NCBI GenBank assembly: GCA_024114885.1
Contig: CP099427.1
Span: 310,001-374,000 of the forward strand
Reading direction: 5' to 3'
DNA: 64,000 nt
From: Septoria linicola
Taxonomy: Eukaryota; Ascomycota; Dothideomycetes; Mycosphaerellales; Mycosphaerellaceae
Part shown: positions 31,747-43,556 of the stretch, one piece after another
Layout of the letters: every line of letters begins with the position of its first letter
How positions within the stretch are numbered: the stretch's first letter is position 1
Position numbers and translations under genes: made by a program
Notes under the pieces: model-generated
What the model saw: the letters and a program-made list of their open reading frames with translations, nothing else
Database searches by the model: none
Told to the model about the DNA's origin: nothing

Positions 31747-34359
31747 TCGACCACCCCCTCAGTCCCGGCCCTGTTCATCTCGACCTCTCTAATTAGCTCG
31801 CAGCTCTTGTGCCCGCACCTCTTCTGGCATGATGGTCCTCTCATGAAAGCTGGCTCATCCTTTCTCAACCCCTCCTCTCTCGACAACTCGGCCCTCTCCC
31901 ACATCTGCCAGAACAGCTGTCCATACTTCTGAAGCTCTTCGATCTCGATCTCGTGTACCTCTTTCGGCAGCAACAACGTAATACCTGCGGCGCCTGACTC
32001 CACCATCTCCGCCGACCAGTCGCTCAGACCCTTGCCATACTCTCCTAGATACTCAGAGAACGCCCGCGTAGCATGCTCCGGATCATACGCTCGAAGCTTT
32101 CGATAGTCCTCCGCTGCATACTTCCGACTCAAAGCATCTCTCGCTACTCGTGAGAACGTATCGCCAATGTACCCGAACTCCAGCGCTACAGCAATGCCGT
32201 CACATGCAATTTGCATAGTTGTTAGCTTGCTCTTGTCTGTGCTTGTGGAAGTCGCGTACGCGGCAGAATGGAGAGCTTCGTACACGACCCGAACACAAGT
32301 GATGTCTTCTGATGGATCTGCGTAGCCGAGACGGGCACCGATTGTCTGTGCGAGAGCTCGGCATATGTGCGAGAGGCCGAGATAGTTGAAGTTGAGGGAT
32401 TGCTCGTCGGCTTTGAGGAGGGTCTGAAAGGTGTTGAGTTTTGTGTTCATTGTGGTGCTGATGCTTTCTCCAGAGATTTGGGCACATTGGTGAGCTGTGT
32501 CGCCGTCTAGGTGGCTCAGAATGCTTTCGATCAGGTGGGGAACTGATTCGCGGCGTCTTGGACTGTCTTCTGCTGCCTTCACCATAACTACAAGTCGAGA
32601 TGTCCTCTTGATAGGCTGCATGTTATTGATCTGCTCGATGCTTGGATGTTCAGGCATCTTTCGTCCATCGAAAGCAGACACGGGGGCACCAAGAGCCATT
32701 AGGTAGTGTACCAACGCTGCATATGGGTCTCTGTAAGTCCCCGAGCTGATGCCAATCTGATCTTTATGCTAAGAGAGAATCATCTTTATGTCTGGCCACA
32801 GTCTTATAAGGAGGCCGCTATTGCGGCCTTCTTAGTAGAGGTGTGCAATGGCGAGGATCGCTGCGTTCTCGTTGGCATACTTGCAGACAACTTTGTAATT
32901 GACCAGGAGTGCTATGAGCAGGTCGTTCATAGCAGCCGTGGGTGTTCCCCGGACGTTGGCCAGGGCGGCACCAGGTCGTGCTTTGCGTGGCTTCAAGGAG
33001 CTCTCCGTGGTACTTTGCAAGATCAATCCCGAGATTGGCAACCTTAGCTCATACTTGAGATCATCGCGGTAGAGATACTCGGTTCTCATATCGGTAATGC
33101 TTGAACATTTCCGACCGCGATCCTTGATCAGGACTGAGCCAAGCTGCATTCTCATATCGTAGGCCTTGTCCAGGTAGAGCTGTGATGCATGCTTAGCTTG
33201 CTCGCCGAGCAGTTCGTATGTTGTACATTCGATGTAGGTAGCGTAGACGAGCCAGAGTGAAAGCTTACCAGTCTTGATAAAGCGCAACAAGCCTTTATTA
33301 TACTCGGAGAAGCGTTTCAGAGTCCATGATCCATTCCTCTCCATCTCTCGGCCGGGGACACGCACTAGATTTTGGGTTTGAGCGCGAAGGATACCTCCGA
33401 AATCGTAGCAGCTCTCATCGAGGACGACAGCCTGATCAGTCTGCTTTTGTGGATTCGATCGACTGTCGAGCACTTTCTCGCGTATGTTCATAAGCAAAGT
33501 TGCTGCAGATGGATGTAGCAGCTTGATGCGAAGCTCTTCCTCATGAAACAAAAACCCGCTGGCTTCCTTGTGGCGTCATCGCTGCCGTTTTTCTGCAGCA
33601 GAGCAAACTTGCCAGAGCGAACGGTTCGAAGAGAAAGTGCTGCAGCTAGTGTGGACCAGTCGAAGTAGCGAGGATAGGCTGCAAGGAGCGCCTGCTCTAC
33701 CTGCCGCATCAAAGCATAAGCGGCGTCTGTAGTAGTAGCGCTCACCAGCATGCTGTTCCTGCCCTGCCTCGTGGACTCCCAGCCCGTAAGGAGATTGTCT
33801 GAAATGGCCTGGAAGTCTTGCAGAAGGCACCAGTAACGCAACTGGAGCTCCGCTTCATCGTCGAGCCTCTCCAGGCCGACGCACGCCTCGATGTTGGCAT
33901 TCTTGTGCATGGTTTGATAAGGAACTTGGCTTGTCTTCTGCACTTGTGATTTCCTCCTCAGCTTTGGGGGCATCACTTGCTGTGGTGGAGTTTGCTTGTG
34001 ATCGCCGCTTCTGTTTCAAAATATCTCCAATCTCGCAAAGGATGTTCAGACAATCTTGATGGCCTTTACTGGACTCTGTAGAGGAGTCTAGACGTGCAGC
34101 AAAGTGCTCAGCGCTTGCGTGACGCTCATGGATGGCCTCCTTAAGATCGTGGAAGACTGCAGGCTCGATATCGGCTGCCTCGATCGTGTTGGCCAAAGTG
34201 ATGAGGCTGCCTAGCTTGGCAGTACCATCCGTCGTGGAGATGTGGTACAATCTTGATGATCTTTGAAGCCTTGTCAGCTAGCCAGCGTGTAGCTCTGTCT
34301 GTGTGGTGCTTGTAGATGGCATAGCGGCCAGACTGTGGAATGCGCTCAGGGGACGACAT
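31737..34359 (-). pseudogene. DUF6604-type fungal protein, disrupted by frameshifts and two nonsense codons
   Basis: From ATG 34359 the N-terminus reads RYAIYKHHTDRATRWLADKA, the 'Y-x-x-YK-x-x-T-x-x-x-x-WL' pattern that opens DUF6604 proteins. The frame then changes near 34250, 33910 and 33555. Continuing segments are LITLANTIEAADIEPAVF, LERLDDEAELQLRYWCLLQD, HEEELRIKLLHPSAATLL and, after two in-frame stops, LLIRLWPDIKMIL, YAALVHYLMALG, up to TAA at 31737. The stops are TAA at 32832-32834 and TAG at 32769-32771. Both sit at probable Gln positions, so each is a CpA to TpA change. The family is a large, poorly characterised group in Pezizomycotina, without known activity. Order and content are intact over about 2.6 kb, so this is decay rather than deletion. 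Confidence 0.75.
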
Positions 34360-34920
34360 CGTCGATAGTGATGGTGTATCCCAGGCCACAGTCGCAGTAG
34401 AAGGCCAAAGAGTAATCGTACGAAGTCTGTTCTATCAGTGCTGCCAATGTTAGAGAGAGTGCCAGCATCTGTAACTTAAGTGTTGTCTCTGTAGCGGACT
34501 CGAATGTTGCCAAGAAATGAGCGCGCAGGTGAATGGTGCGTTAGCCTGAACATTTGCCGTCCACCCTGGCAGCCTAGTATCAACAATAGTGACAATAGTG
34601 ACAATAGTAGCGGCTATAGCCGGTTTGACTGAGTGTGAAGGGATGCCTGCTAGATTATGAAGAAGCTGCAGCCTTATAGCTTGTATGTCAGCATGGGTCA
34701 CAGAGAGAGAGAGACGAGACTACAGAAAAAACATACCATAGCTACCTGAACTTGATGCGAGTTGAAGACCCAGGATTGCTTGCCAATATCCTGGGCTTCT
34801 GCTATAACTCCGGCCCCGTCTCAAAATGTCAATGTAGCAAAAGACTGGAGACTCCTGGCTGTCTCAAAAACAAAAGCATGTGTAAAATCACCCAAACGTA
34901 GAGCAGTAAGACCTCGCGGC
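34360..34920. repeat. intergenic with a short 9-bp tandem repeat
   Basis: No gene is recognised in this stretch. At 34583-34609 the unit ACAATAGTG is repeated three times (last copy with one change). The remainder is unremarkable promoter/UTR-like DNA between two minus-strand genes. Confidence 0.55.
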
Positions 34921-36250
34921 CTAGACAGACTCGCTCAAGTCCTGGTTTCCATCCTCTCCCTCATCGTCATCACCTTCGTCCAGCAACTCCAATGCCTTCA
35001 ACCACTTTCGCGAGGCTGGCCGCAACCCATGAATCTTGTACGGCATGCTCAGCTTCTTGTCATGCTTCCACGGGATATAGCTCTCATCAAATCTCGTAGC
35101 GGTAAAGTAGTGGATCTCGCTGTCATCGTTCGCAGTCATGCCGTAACGATATGGGTGGCTGTGGTCGGCATTTTCCTTGCGGCGAGTCTCCCTTCGCTCT
35201 TCTACACTTAGCTCGTCATTGATGAAGGTATATTTGTAGCCAAGTGCGCCTTCGGGGATGGTCCCGGTGCCTCGTTCAGGAGAGGGAGCGCGATAGCCTC
35301 GACCGCAACCACGACCGCGCGCGTTTGGTCCACCGCGATGGGACTGCGAATCGTAAGTGGGAGTCCTGAGACGATCGGGACTCCAGAAATCGGAATACGG
35401 CTGAACAGGCGTGTAGTCCGGCTTCATTAGCAGAGGTCGGGCGAGGTTTGCCATTTCGTTGACGAGCATCTTCAACTCTGCTTGGACCTGCAACGTAGTA
35501 TATGGCGAGGCAGCGAGAGAAGAGGCTCTCACAAACGCTTCAGCTGCGTTGATGTCGAAGATTTTGAGCTCGTTGCCTGTCTGAACAGATTCGAGTGCAA
35601 GCGTGCAGGCGTTTCGGAACGAGCTTGGGAGACGGACACCGTGAGTTGAGTCTCACGTCATTGGGCTATCCACGTCGATGGTCGTGATTTCTTCGAACTC
35701 CCAAGGCCATATTCTGGCTTCCACGTATGCTTGGTGCTTTTCTCCGTGCAACTGATGGCTGAGCCATTCCGTGAAAATGTGCCGCGCAATACCTCGCACG
35801 CGCTCGTGATGACTTGGATCATGAGCGCTGGAGAAGAAACAGGTCTTGAGCGGCTTAGCAGGGCCAAGGAATCGTGGTCCAATATCCGGGATACAGGTGG
35901 CCAATGTCAGTCCTTGAATATCTTTCATCAGGACTGCGGTACGTCTACGCTGGCACTCTCGAATGCAAGCAATCTCGAAGGCATATCCAGCATCGAAGAA
36001 CAGCCTGCTTGTCAGATCACTGAGGTTGCTGCGACTTCCAATGAAGTGCCGCATCGCATCGAGGAAGATCTCTTCGGACTGAAGCTTTGTCGCCAGCGCA
36101 ATGTGGAAGTGACAGTTCTCCTTGACATCTGACCAGAGACCGTCCATTCCTTCATACAAGTCTCGCAGAGTTATTGTATCAAAGGGTGAAACACGGTGGA
36201 TGTGCGGGGGAGTGTTAATGTTGGTGTAGATGTCGAAGTAGAACGCCTCT
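34921..36250 (-). pseudogene. uncharacterised protein gene interrupted by one TGA; 5' end unclear
   Basis: The minus-strand frame is open from about 36250 (AFYFDIYTNINTPPHIHRV) through DGLWSDVKENCHFHIALA, SRLFFDAGYAFEIACIREC and WPWEFEEITTIDVDSPMT to a TGA at 35653-35655. It then continues in the same frame (GVRLPSSFRNACTLALESV, ELKIFDINAAEAF) to TAA at 34921. The middle of the second half is Arg/Gly-rich (GPNARGRGCGRGYRAP) and the C-terminus acidic. The TGA lies in ACGTGAGAC, which looks like a splice donor, but no acceptor gives an in-frame intron of plausible length. Upstream, another TGA blocks the frame near 36253, so the true start or a first exon is not resolved. I recognise no domain. 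Confidence 0.5.
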
Positions 36251-36739
36251 CAAGAAGTCGCAAGAAACAGTTTTCTGCACGCACAAGCCCGTGCGTCCGG
36301 ACCCTGCATGAACAGAAGTGAACCACTGCGGCCTCGAACGATTAGCATGTGAATACAAACGGGCTCAGTCGCGTCAGCTGGATGGCTTTTCTACTTACTT
36401 GATAGCTGGGAGGAGGATATAATGGAGCGCAATGTGAGGGCTGATGGTGAACGAGCGGTAACTGTCCTCCTCAGTTTCCGGGATGGGGAACCCTTCTTGT
36501 GACGCCAATCGTGAGTGGTGCATGTGATAGCCGGAGCGACTGAGCGCCTCAGCGCAGCATATACTATTGCATGAATCAGCATATACATCGTTTCTTACGT
36601 ATCTTTAGTTATTGCAGAGAATCAGCATCGCAACGCAACTGCAATAATCAGCCAGCAACCAGTGTTTGCTCACCCGACTCACTGCACCACAACAATGCCC
36701 CGAAATACTTCATACAAACGCTCTCTTTCTATCCTTTTC
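36251..36739. other. intergenic, nothing recognised
   Basis: Frames at 36571-36864 and minus 36391-36588 are short, overlap the mannosidase 3' end or each other, and show no domain. This is the likely 3' flank of the mannosidase gene and the 5' flank of the unknown gene. Confidence 0.4.
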
Positions 36740-39311
36740 TTACACATCGCTCGGCTCTTGTTCGCCTGGCATCTTATGATCTCCCACAACTACCTGTCCT
36801 CCAGGCTCACCGTCTTTCGGTGCCGCAGCCACTCTTGTCTCCCTTAACGCTTCCTTCTCCATAGTCTTTATCACTTTGACGACATGGACTTCCGGTTGCA
36901 GACCGTCGTGCACTTCGTCCACCTTGTGCTTTTGCTCTTCCAGTCTCTGGCTTTCTTCCTTGCTGCGGTTCTTCTTGCGTTGCCAACCAGTCTTGAAGAG
37001 TTTGCCGAGCTGAAATTTCGGGAATGGGTGGGCTTCAGTGTTGAAGACCACATCGGTGAGGGGCAGGATGTCGTCGGATGAAAAGAGCAAGTAGAAATAC
37101 TTGAGTGTTTCGGCCTACAACATGTGTTAGTATAGATCGTAAGAGACAGGAGACAGATCAGACATACCAGCCAGAAAGACTCCATGTTGTCTCGGAAGTG
37201 CACAGGGTCTTCCAAGACATTGGAGATACTCGAGAAGCCTGAACCATCCTCGACAGCCGTGTACTTTACAAAAGCTTGGAACATCTCCCAACCCCATATT
37301 CGGTATTGCTCGTTACCTGTGATGCGCCACATGTAGAACAAGCTCTCAATGGTCTCTGGTCGCTGCAGGTTGTGCACGTCAGCCGCCTTGAAAAGATAGT
37401 CCTCTTCTACAACGTGCACAACCTTGCTGCACTTCTCATCTGAGCATCGCACGAATTCCGGTGGGCTTTGGGGCAGCTCGTTTGGCTTGAAGTCGTTGTA
37501 CATGAGTGGTGGATCGTGCATGTTGAAGTGTGCAATCTCGGGAGCCAGTCCAGTCGGAGTGCGATACATGCCCACACAGGTCTTCGTCAGCTCGTGAGCT
37601 AGTCGCATGTCTTCGTCTTGCTTTGCTGTCCAGTTGGGCTGCTTGCGAGCCTGCGCAAGTGACATGCCGCCGGTCGTGGCAAGCGCAATAGTGCCTCCCA
37701 TGAAGCACACAAGGTGATCCTGCTTTGGCTCCAATTGCTTGTGCAGACCATTCGGACGCTCGGCGATCACAGTGAAGTTGTTGGGCGAGCTGTACGTGAT
37801 CAGATTCTTCTTCACTCCTGCCAAAGTCTCGTTCCACATCTCCTGGTAGATCGGTTCTTGCCCAGATGTTTGCAGATACTGCTTGATGAGGTATTCGTAG
37901 TAGCTGTCGCCACGACTTCCCAATCGAATATTGTCGCCACGGAACGTGCCCTTGTCAGCATAGATGAAGATCGGTACGAGACCATCTTCTGCCTGATTGT
38001 CATCAACGACTCGCATGACGTTCTCAGCATGTTCCCAATAGTGCGTCTCTCCGGTAAGCTTAGCAAGATACTTCATCTCCAGCTGAAGAGTTGTGGCTTC
38101 TGCCGTTGAAGAGGCTCCTGCATCCGCATGCGAAGGGATACCCTGGAGCTTCGCCAAGTTGACACTTGCAAAAGGCACACCAGACTTGCTTTCGTACGCT
38201 CCCAGTAATCGATCTGCAAGGTCCGTAGCCTTCTCCACATACAGATCGTCGCCGAGCTTGTCGTCCACAGGTGCATACTTGCCCTCGAATTGCGTGCTCA
38301 GATAGTGTGCACTGAGCAATCCTCCAAGCATCCGAATCGTCGTCTCGAAAGTGTTGACATCGTGATCCTGGTTGTAAGTAAGGTTTGAGTGTATCCACTC
38401 TCTCGCATGTGTCAATTCTGTCGTCAGGTTCATGATCATCATCGTGTCCAGAGCATCAACAATAATCCAGCCCAAACCCTTCTGTGTCATGAACTTGCCC
38501 GTGTGGCTGATCGGATGGTATTCATCGTAACCTGCGCGCGTTCAGCATTAGTCCTGCTTCCAACATTACCTCCTTCTGGAGGACATACTATCTGTCTATA
38601 CGTACCCCAGCCATACTTCTCATATCCTGCCCAACTGATCTGGAACGCCTCCTTCACTCTCTGTGCCCTCTCATCCCAGTCCACAGGCTCTTTCCCTCCC
38701 CACAGACCCCAACCTCGCTGTTGTCGTCCACTCCCTAGCGAGCCCTGAACAGGCGCAGGTAGATCTCCACTTCCACTGCTAAACCAAGACAGCGGACTCA
38801 GTATCCCAAACCACCAGCTCAGCACCGCAAACACACCCAGTACGCCTCCAAGCGTCCTCTTCCTCCTCAGCCACTGCCGCGCATTCCTCCCTCCTGGTCC
38901 GTAGAAATTACTCGGCTTGTCTTTGTACATGGGCAAGCTCTCCTTCTTCCCGTCACGGAACATGCCACCTATCGTGTCGCCGACCTTCTCACTCAGACCA
39001 GGATTCGTGCTTGCATCGATATGGCTGCCGTGCTGGAATCGCGATCGACCAGAACTTTGCCAGTTGTCGTGAGAATGTGCAGCAGCAGCTCCGTTGGGGA
39101 TGCCGTAGCCCGACATGTTGTCAGTGTTGTTAGACGCTATTGCGCTAGTATTATGCTGCACACCATTGGTCGTATCGATCGATAGGAAGCTCGTAGCGCT
39201 GCGGTGCGAGGTTGTTTCGTGGTTGTGGAGACTGCTGTTGGATGTAGAGCGGAAAAGCTGGGCGGCAGGGGATTTGCGGCGAAGATTGAAGGGATCGCGA
39301 TTGGAGTTCAT
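36740..39311 (-). CDS. GH47 alpha-1,2-mannosidase, type II membrane protein (814 aa, 3 exons)
   Basis: The exons are 39311-38606, 38531-37168 and 37114-36740. Introns of 74 and 53 nt have donors GTACGT and GTATGT and acceptors CAG and TAG, with the frame kept. A Ser/Asn-rich N-terminal tail leads to one membrane anchor (LGGVLGVFAVLSWWFGIL, about residue 155). The GH47 catalytic domain follows: YGWGYDEYHPIS across the first splice, GWIIVDALDTMMIM, ETTIRMLGGLLSAHYLS, GDSYYEYLIKQYL, ESLFYMWRITGN and, in the last exon, ETLKYFYLLFSSDD and FNTEAHPFP. The Thr in the latter block is the calcium-binding residue of the family. Class I mannosidases trim alpha-1,2-mannose from N-glycans in the ER/Golgi. 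The C-terminal Lys/Glu-rich tail is longer than in minimal family members. It is divergently arranged with the Ish1-motif gene. Confidence 0.93.
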
Positions 39312-39681
39312 TCGTGGAGATGGTTCATGCGTGGTGCGTGGTACAAGAAGGATGAACAGAAAGTAGTCGTCTCGTGTTGCTCGGTAGGCACGACAGCTGT
39401 ACATTCACGTATCCGCTTGCCATCCCTGCATCGCGGAGGGCGCTTGCGCTTGCCCTGGACCTGCCACTAAACGAGCACTAACCAAGTTAGCGCGAACTTA
39501 CGCGCCAAGCTGCCGCCATGCGCCACTTTCACGTGCTTGACGACGACATCGACACCTATTCACCGTATACTGTTGCCTGTAGCATCAACTCAGCAACGAC
39601 ATCTATCATCAACAGGCCGCATCAGATCAGCCTAAGAGACAGAGCAACAGTACTGCCCAGAAGTACCATCATCCCGCCACC

Positions 39682-40015
39682 ATGCCCACGCCACTCGACA
39701 AGGCCCTGAACTCCAAGAACCTCTTCGTAGGCTTCGCAGCTCTAGTCACAGCAGCAACAGCCTGGTCGATATGGGGTCAAGACATGTTTCCAACGTCTTC
39801 GCCTTCGAGCAAGCCAGAAGATTGGACAGAGGCTGAGCTTCGGGATTGGCTCGAGAAGGTACAATCTCCTCATCATCAGTGCTTGATCTGATATCGAAGT
39901 ATTGTAGATCTTGATATGCTGATGGCCTGAATAGAGGAACTTGCCTACCTTGAGCACAGAGTCGAGAGAGGATTTGCTGGCTCGAGTCAAGAATGTGCTG
40001 TCCAATCTGAGATGA
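39682..40015 (+). CDS. small membrane-anchored Ish1-motif protein (85 aa, 2 exons)
   Basis: Exon 1 is 39682-39858 and exon 2 is 39935-40015. The intron is 76 nt, donor GTACAA, acceptor TAG, phase 0. The protein has a single hydrophobic segment (LFVGFAALVTAATAWSIW, about residues 14-31) followed by one Ish1-type repeat, DWTEAELRDWLEK spliced to RNLPTLSTESREDLLARVK. Ish1/Msc1 proteins of yeasts have several such repeats and sit at the nuclear envelope/ER. This one has a single repeat, so it is a minimal version. The ATG lies in a good context (CCACCATGC). The 370-bp gap to the mannosidase start is a shared divergent promoter. Confidence 0.8.
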
Positions 40016-40168
40016 GGAAGTGTCTTTTGGAGTACTGGATATGCATACATTTTTGAATTGTGTCGTCGCAAACTGCCTAACTATCTCCGCTGCATGTCGC
40101 CTCGCTCAAACCACTAAACTCGGCTCCAACGTCAGAGAGCCACGCAAAAGTTTCAGAGAAGCAATTAC

Positions 40169-42418
40169 TCAATCCTCCTCGCTCTCCACCTCGCCCTCTC
40201 CATTTCCCATAAGCATCTCCACACTCGGCTCATTCTCGTCATCCTCATCGTCATCGTCAGCTGTATCGCTTCCCTCAGCCGCTTCCAGAGCGAACTTGGC
40301 TGCCTCCGCCTGAGCCTTCTGGGCCTCGAGCTCCTCTTCCATCATTCTCAGCTCCTCTTGCTCCCGCTCAAGCTTCTTCTGACGCTCAATTTCTCTCTGC
40401 TCCTTGACACGTGCTTTCTCTGCCTTCTCTGCTTTCTTCGCTGCACGACGAGCCTTGGTCTCCTCTGCTTCCTTCAAAATTGCAGCAGTCTGTGCCTTGA
40501 GTTTCTCGAGCTCGGCACGGCGTGCTTCCATGGTGACGGAGTGATCAGATTTGGGTTTCTTGGAAGTGACACTTTCTGGTGTCTCGGACGCACGTTTCCG
40601 CATGTTGACGCGATCAGAAGATACCGGGGCTTGCGCGGCTTGGCTCAGTCTTGAAGAGTTTGGCGGGGCGACCATCGGGGCAGGTGGAGATTTCTCGTGT
40701 TGTGGCGTGGTCGCAATAGCATCGTCGTGCTCACCAACTCGCGCCAGATACTCTTCCTTGAGTACGTACTTATTTCCTCCTCGCATCTCTGCCACCTTCT
40801 CCAAGCGCGCGTTGTACTCTGAGCGCACTTTAGCGTAGAGCGACGCTGGTTTGCGGAATCCGTGTTCGGAAGCAAGATCGTCGTAAACCTTCACTGCCTC
40901 GCCCTGTGTGATACCCTCTGTACCAATCATGTCGATGATCTCTGCGACGGTAGGCAGTTTGCTGACGTATTGAGTGTGTTTGGCCATTTCGTCAGTGCAT
41001 GTCATTGGAGAAGTGTTGGGCAGGCTGGAGGTTGAGGTTCTAACAGCAGTAGCAGCAGATGAAAGTGAGGCTTCTGCTTTGACTTGTTTGCTCGAAGTGA
41101 GCTTGTTCAGAAACTCACTCCTGTTACGCCGCTGTGTTGCAGGATCACTGGCGAGAATTTCGTCGTTGCTTGGAGTGACTGCTGCTTGGGTGGGCTGCCT
41201 GGCATGCTGTCGAGAAGTGAGTAGTGATGGACAGCCACTTCGAGCACTAGAAGCTTCTCCGATCGATTCGTAGGCTGCAACTGGCTCGAAGGGCGCTTCG
41301 GTAGCACGGTGGCCAGCAGAACGCTCAGAGACCCCTTTGCGAGCAGACTCCTCTGACTGCTGACGAATCTGAGCTCCGAGATCGCCTCCGAGCCTGGAAA
41401 ATCGTGGCACATCTGGCAAAAGAGTATTGTGTACACTCGTTGTGTCGCTTTGTGAACTGGGCTCAGACGTACCGTGTCCGTCAGAAGAGCCAGCCTCAGC
41501 CGACCGCGAAGCCGCTCTCTGCTGCGCGGTGAATGGCTCCAACTGGTGAACGACATCGTCACGTGGCAAGCAGCCTGCGTGTTCAATACTCTCTTGTGAT
41601 CGATAGTAGAAAATGAACCTAGCCCACGGAGTGAAGCCCGGTCGCGTGTTCACGTTCCAGTGATTTCGATGCTGCTTGCTCCGCTTCTGGGGGATCGGAG
41701 TTTCGCTCAAGTGGCGGACCTCGATGGCGTAGTCAGGCTTGATTCCGGCGAAACGAGCTGGCTGCTTGTATCGGTGAAGCCAACCACCTCCCTCAATGTC
41801 CCATTCTGGATCCATGCGATGCTCAAACACAGCATCTTGCAGATTTGCCACGATCTGTATGCTCCCCACACCTGGTCTCTCACCTCCAATGTCCTCCGTC
41901 TCCAGCTCTGTCAGATTCACCGTGCCATCCTGCAGTGGCTCAGCGTAGATATTTGCCTCGTAGATGTCGAGAGGGTTGTGGGTCTTTGATGTCCATCCTT
42001 CTTTCGCGCGTGGGCAATCGTACACACGCTCGAATGTCAACTTTCGATTCATGTACTGTGGCGAACCCTTGTCTGTCACCCTAGTCTGCGCCAGGAAAGA
42101 GCCGTCCACAACAAGATCGAACGAAGCTGTCAATGTGGTGCCGATAAACCTGCCTCTGGCTGTAAGCTTCTGTCCCCGCCTCACAGGAACAAAGCATTCG
42201 ATGGTATTCTGAGCGGCGGCGGTAGCGCGTGGCAAGGCATATTCCTGTAGCAAATCATCATCTGCATAGATAGAGAACTCGAGCTCCTGATCGGTTCCGG
42301 GGCGTGTCACTTTCATTGTTGCTGATGAGTCGAGTCGCAGAAGTGGACAACGTATGTTGGAAAATGTCAAAGCTGCAATTGTCGAAGCAAACAGTGAAGC
42401 GTTAAGCCGCGCGTTCAC
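40169..42418 (-). CDS. DUF7918-like protein with C-terminal coiled coil (749 aa, or 715 from internal Met)
   Basis: This is a single exon. Two starts are possible: 42418 (MNARLNASLFASTI) or 42316 (MKVTRPGTDQELEFSIYAD). The latter begins exactly where the conserved region starts and may be the true one. The N-terminal domain (DDDLLQEYALP, then TIECFVPVRRGQKLTARG, FDLVVDGSFLAQTR) resembles the beta-rich DUF7918 domain of fungal proteins that carry no known activity. The middle is Ser/Gln-rich and low complexity. Around frame 40990-40750 there is a helical segment (TVAEIIDMIGTEGITQGEAV). The C-terminus is a long charged coiled coil (EARRAELEKLKAQTAAILKE onward) and ends in a strongly acidic tail. 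Nuclear or chromatin-associated function is only a guess from composition. Confidence 0.75.
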   Translation of the reverse strand: MNARLNASLFASTIAALTFSNIRCPLLRLDSSATMKVTRPGTDQELEFSIYADDDLLQEYALPRATAAAQNTIECFVPVRRGQKLTARGRFIGTTLTASFDLVVDGSFLAQTRVTDKGSPQYMNRKLTFERVYDCPRAKEGWTSKTHNPLDIYEANIYAEPLQDGTVNLTELETEDIGGERPGVGSIQIVANLQDAVFEHRMDPEWDIEGGGWLHRYKQPARFAGIKPDYAIEVRHLSETPIPQKRSKQHRNHWNVNTRPGFTPWARFIFYYRSQESIEHAGCLPRDDVVHQLEPFTAQQRAASRSAEAGSSDGHGTSEPSSQSDTTSVHNTLLPDVPRFSRLGGDLGAQIRQQSEESARKGVSERSAGHRATEAPFEPVAAYESIGEASSARSGCPSLLTSRQHARQPTQAAVTPSNDEILASDPATQRRNRSEFLNKLTSSKQVKAEASLSSAATAVRTSTSSLPNTSPMTCTDEMAKHTQYVSKLPTVAEIIDMIGTEGITQGEAVKVYDDLASEHGFRKPASLYAKVRSEYNARLEKVAEMRGGNKYVLKEEYLARVGEHDDAIATTPQHEKSPPAPMVAPPNSSRLSQAAQAPVSSDRVNMRKRASETPESVTSKKPKSDHSVTMEARRAELEKLKAQTAAILKEAEETKARRAAKKAEKAEKARVKEQREIERQKKLEREQEELRMMEEELEAQKAQAEAAKFALEAAEGSDTADDDDEDDENEPSVEMLMGNGEGEVESEED

Positions 42419-43556
42419 ATCAGTTTTGGGCTCACGCGCTCAAGTGAAGTCGAGGGTCGAAGTCAGTTCCAGTCTGAGCGGCAGGTGCGTGCTTGAATAG
42501 TGTCTCCTTCCCCGTCAGCGCAAAATGACCATGCCAAGCGGCTCAGAGCAAGCTGCTGGCCGATCGTGAAAACGCCACGGAGTGGTTGATAATTAGTAAG
42601 GATAAATACGAGAGAAGCGTCTACACTCAGCTCTCTGCGCTCCAGTCAAGTAGTGTCAGCTGAGCTCGCAGGTCTCGAGATGAGGACTGAATTTTCCAGA
42701 ACAAAAGTAGGAGAGGTTCCGGGTGACAATATTACACCACCGCTGCAGGTGAAGCTGACTGTCATGGCAACCCGCTGGGGAAGATTGCTTGGCAAGTCTA
42801 ACAGTTGTACAGCCTTGTTCACCAGCAAAAAGAATGGGCCGGAAGCAAAAGGACAGAAACACTCAATCGCCCGATAACCATGTCAAACCCTTTCCTATAA
42901 CCTTGCAAACTGGCTCCTGACTCGGCCCCCGAGGGGGCGTCGTTATCTGGATCACAGACACATCAAGGCCCACCGAGGACTGCTCCACGTTTTGAGAACG
43001 GTGTTGATGAGTAAGCACAGTTTCAACTCAATTATATGAGCTTATTGGCAGTATGCACGTTACCACGTATCAGTCAGAGGTGCAGGTGAAGCGCGAGGCG
43101 GCGCGCATAGACCAGCAGTCCAGCTCCAAACTCTCTTCTCGATCGTGCCTAACATCGGCTCGAACACCAACGCGTGTCTCCGGAAACGCCAGACCAGGTT
43201 CCGGTTCTCCAGTACACCGAGCTTTAAGCCTGCCTTTACTCACAACTAGATCCGACGGAGTCCGACCCAAGAAGCGCGTCCTTAGACATTGAAGTCCACT
43301 GCCTGAATAACATGCTCTGCTGATGCGAGCTGCAGTTCCGACCCTGCCCAAATAATGCCCTGCGAAGACACCAGCCCCGAGTGACAGCCTCGGAATGACC
43401 TCAACTTCTTCCGTGAAGCTTCTATCACGCGCATCACGTCGTGGGCGACCGCGGTTGGCATTCCATCGGGTCCTTCTCTGCTTCTCTGCGAGAATGCGCT
43501 TAAGCTGCCCCACGATGCATGCTTCGATATATCATCTGCTCAACCGCTTCAGTCCC
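42419..43556. other. intergenic, nothing recognised
   Basis: A minus frame at 43070-43513 (147 codons, Arg-rich) and plus frames at 42653-42877 and 43053-43292 overlap without domain signatures. A GC-rich imperfect palindrome (GGCCCCCGAGGGGGC, about 42925-42939) is visible. I saw no tRNA-like A/B boxes. Confidence 0.4.

Noticed and set aside
35580..35655. Intron starting at GTGAGA to remove the TGA at 35653-35655
   Set aside because: The available acceptors give introns that are too short or shift the frame.
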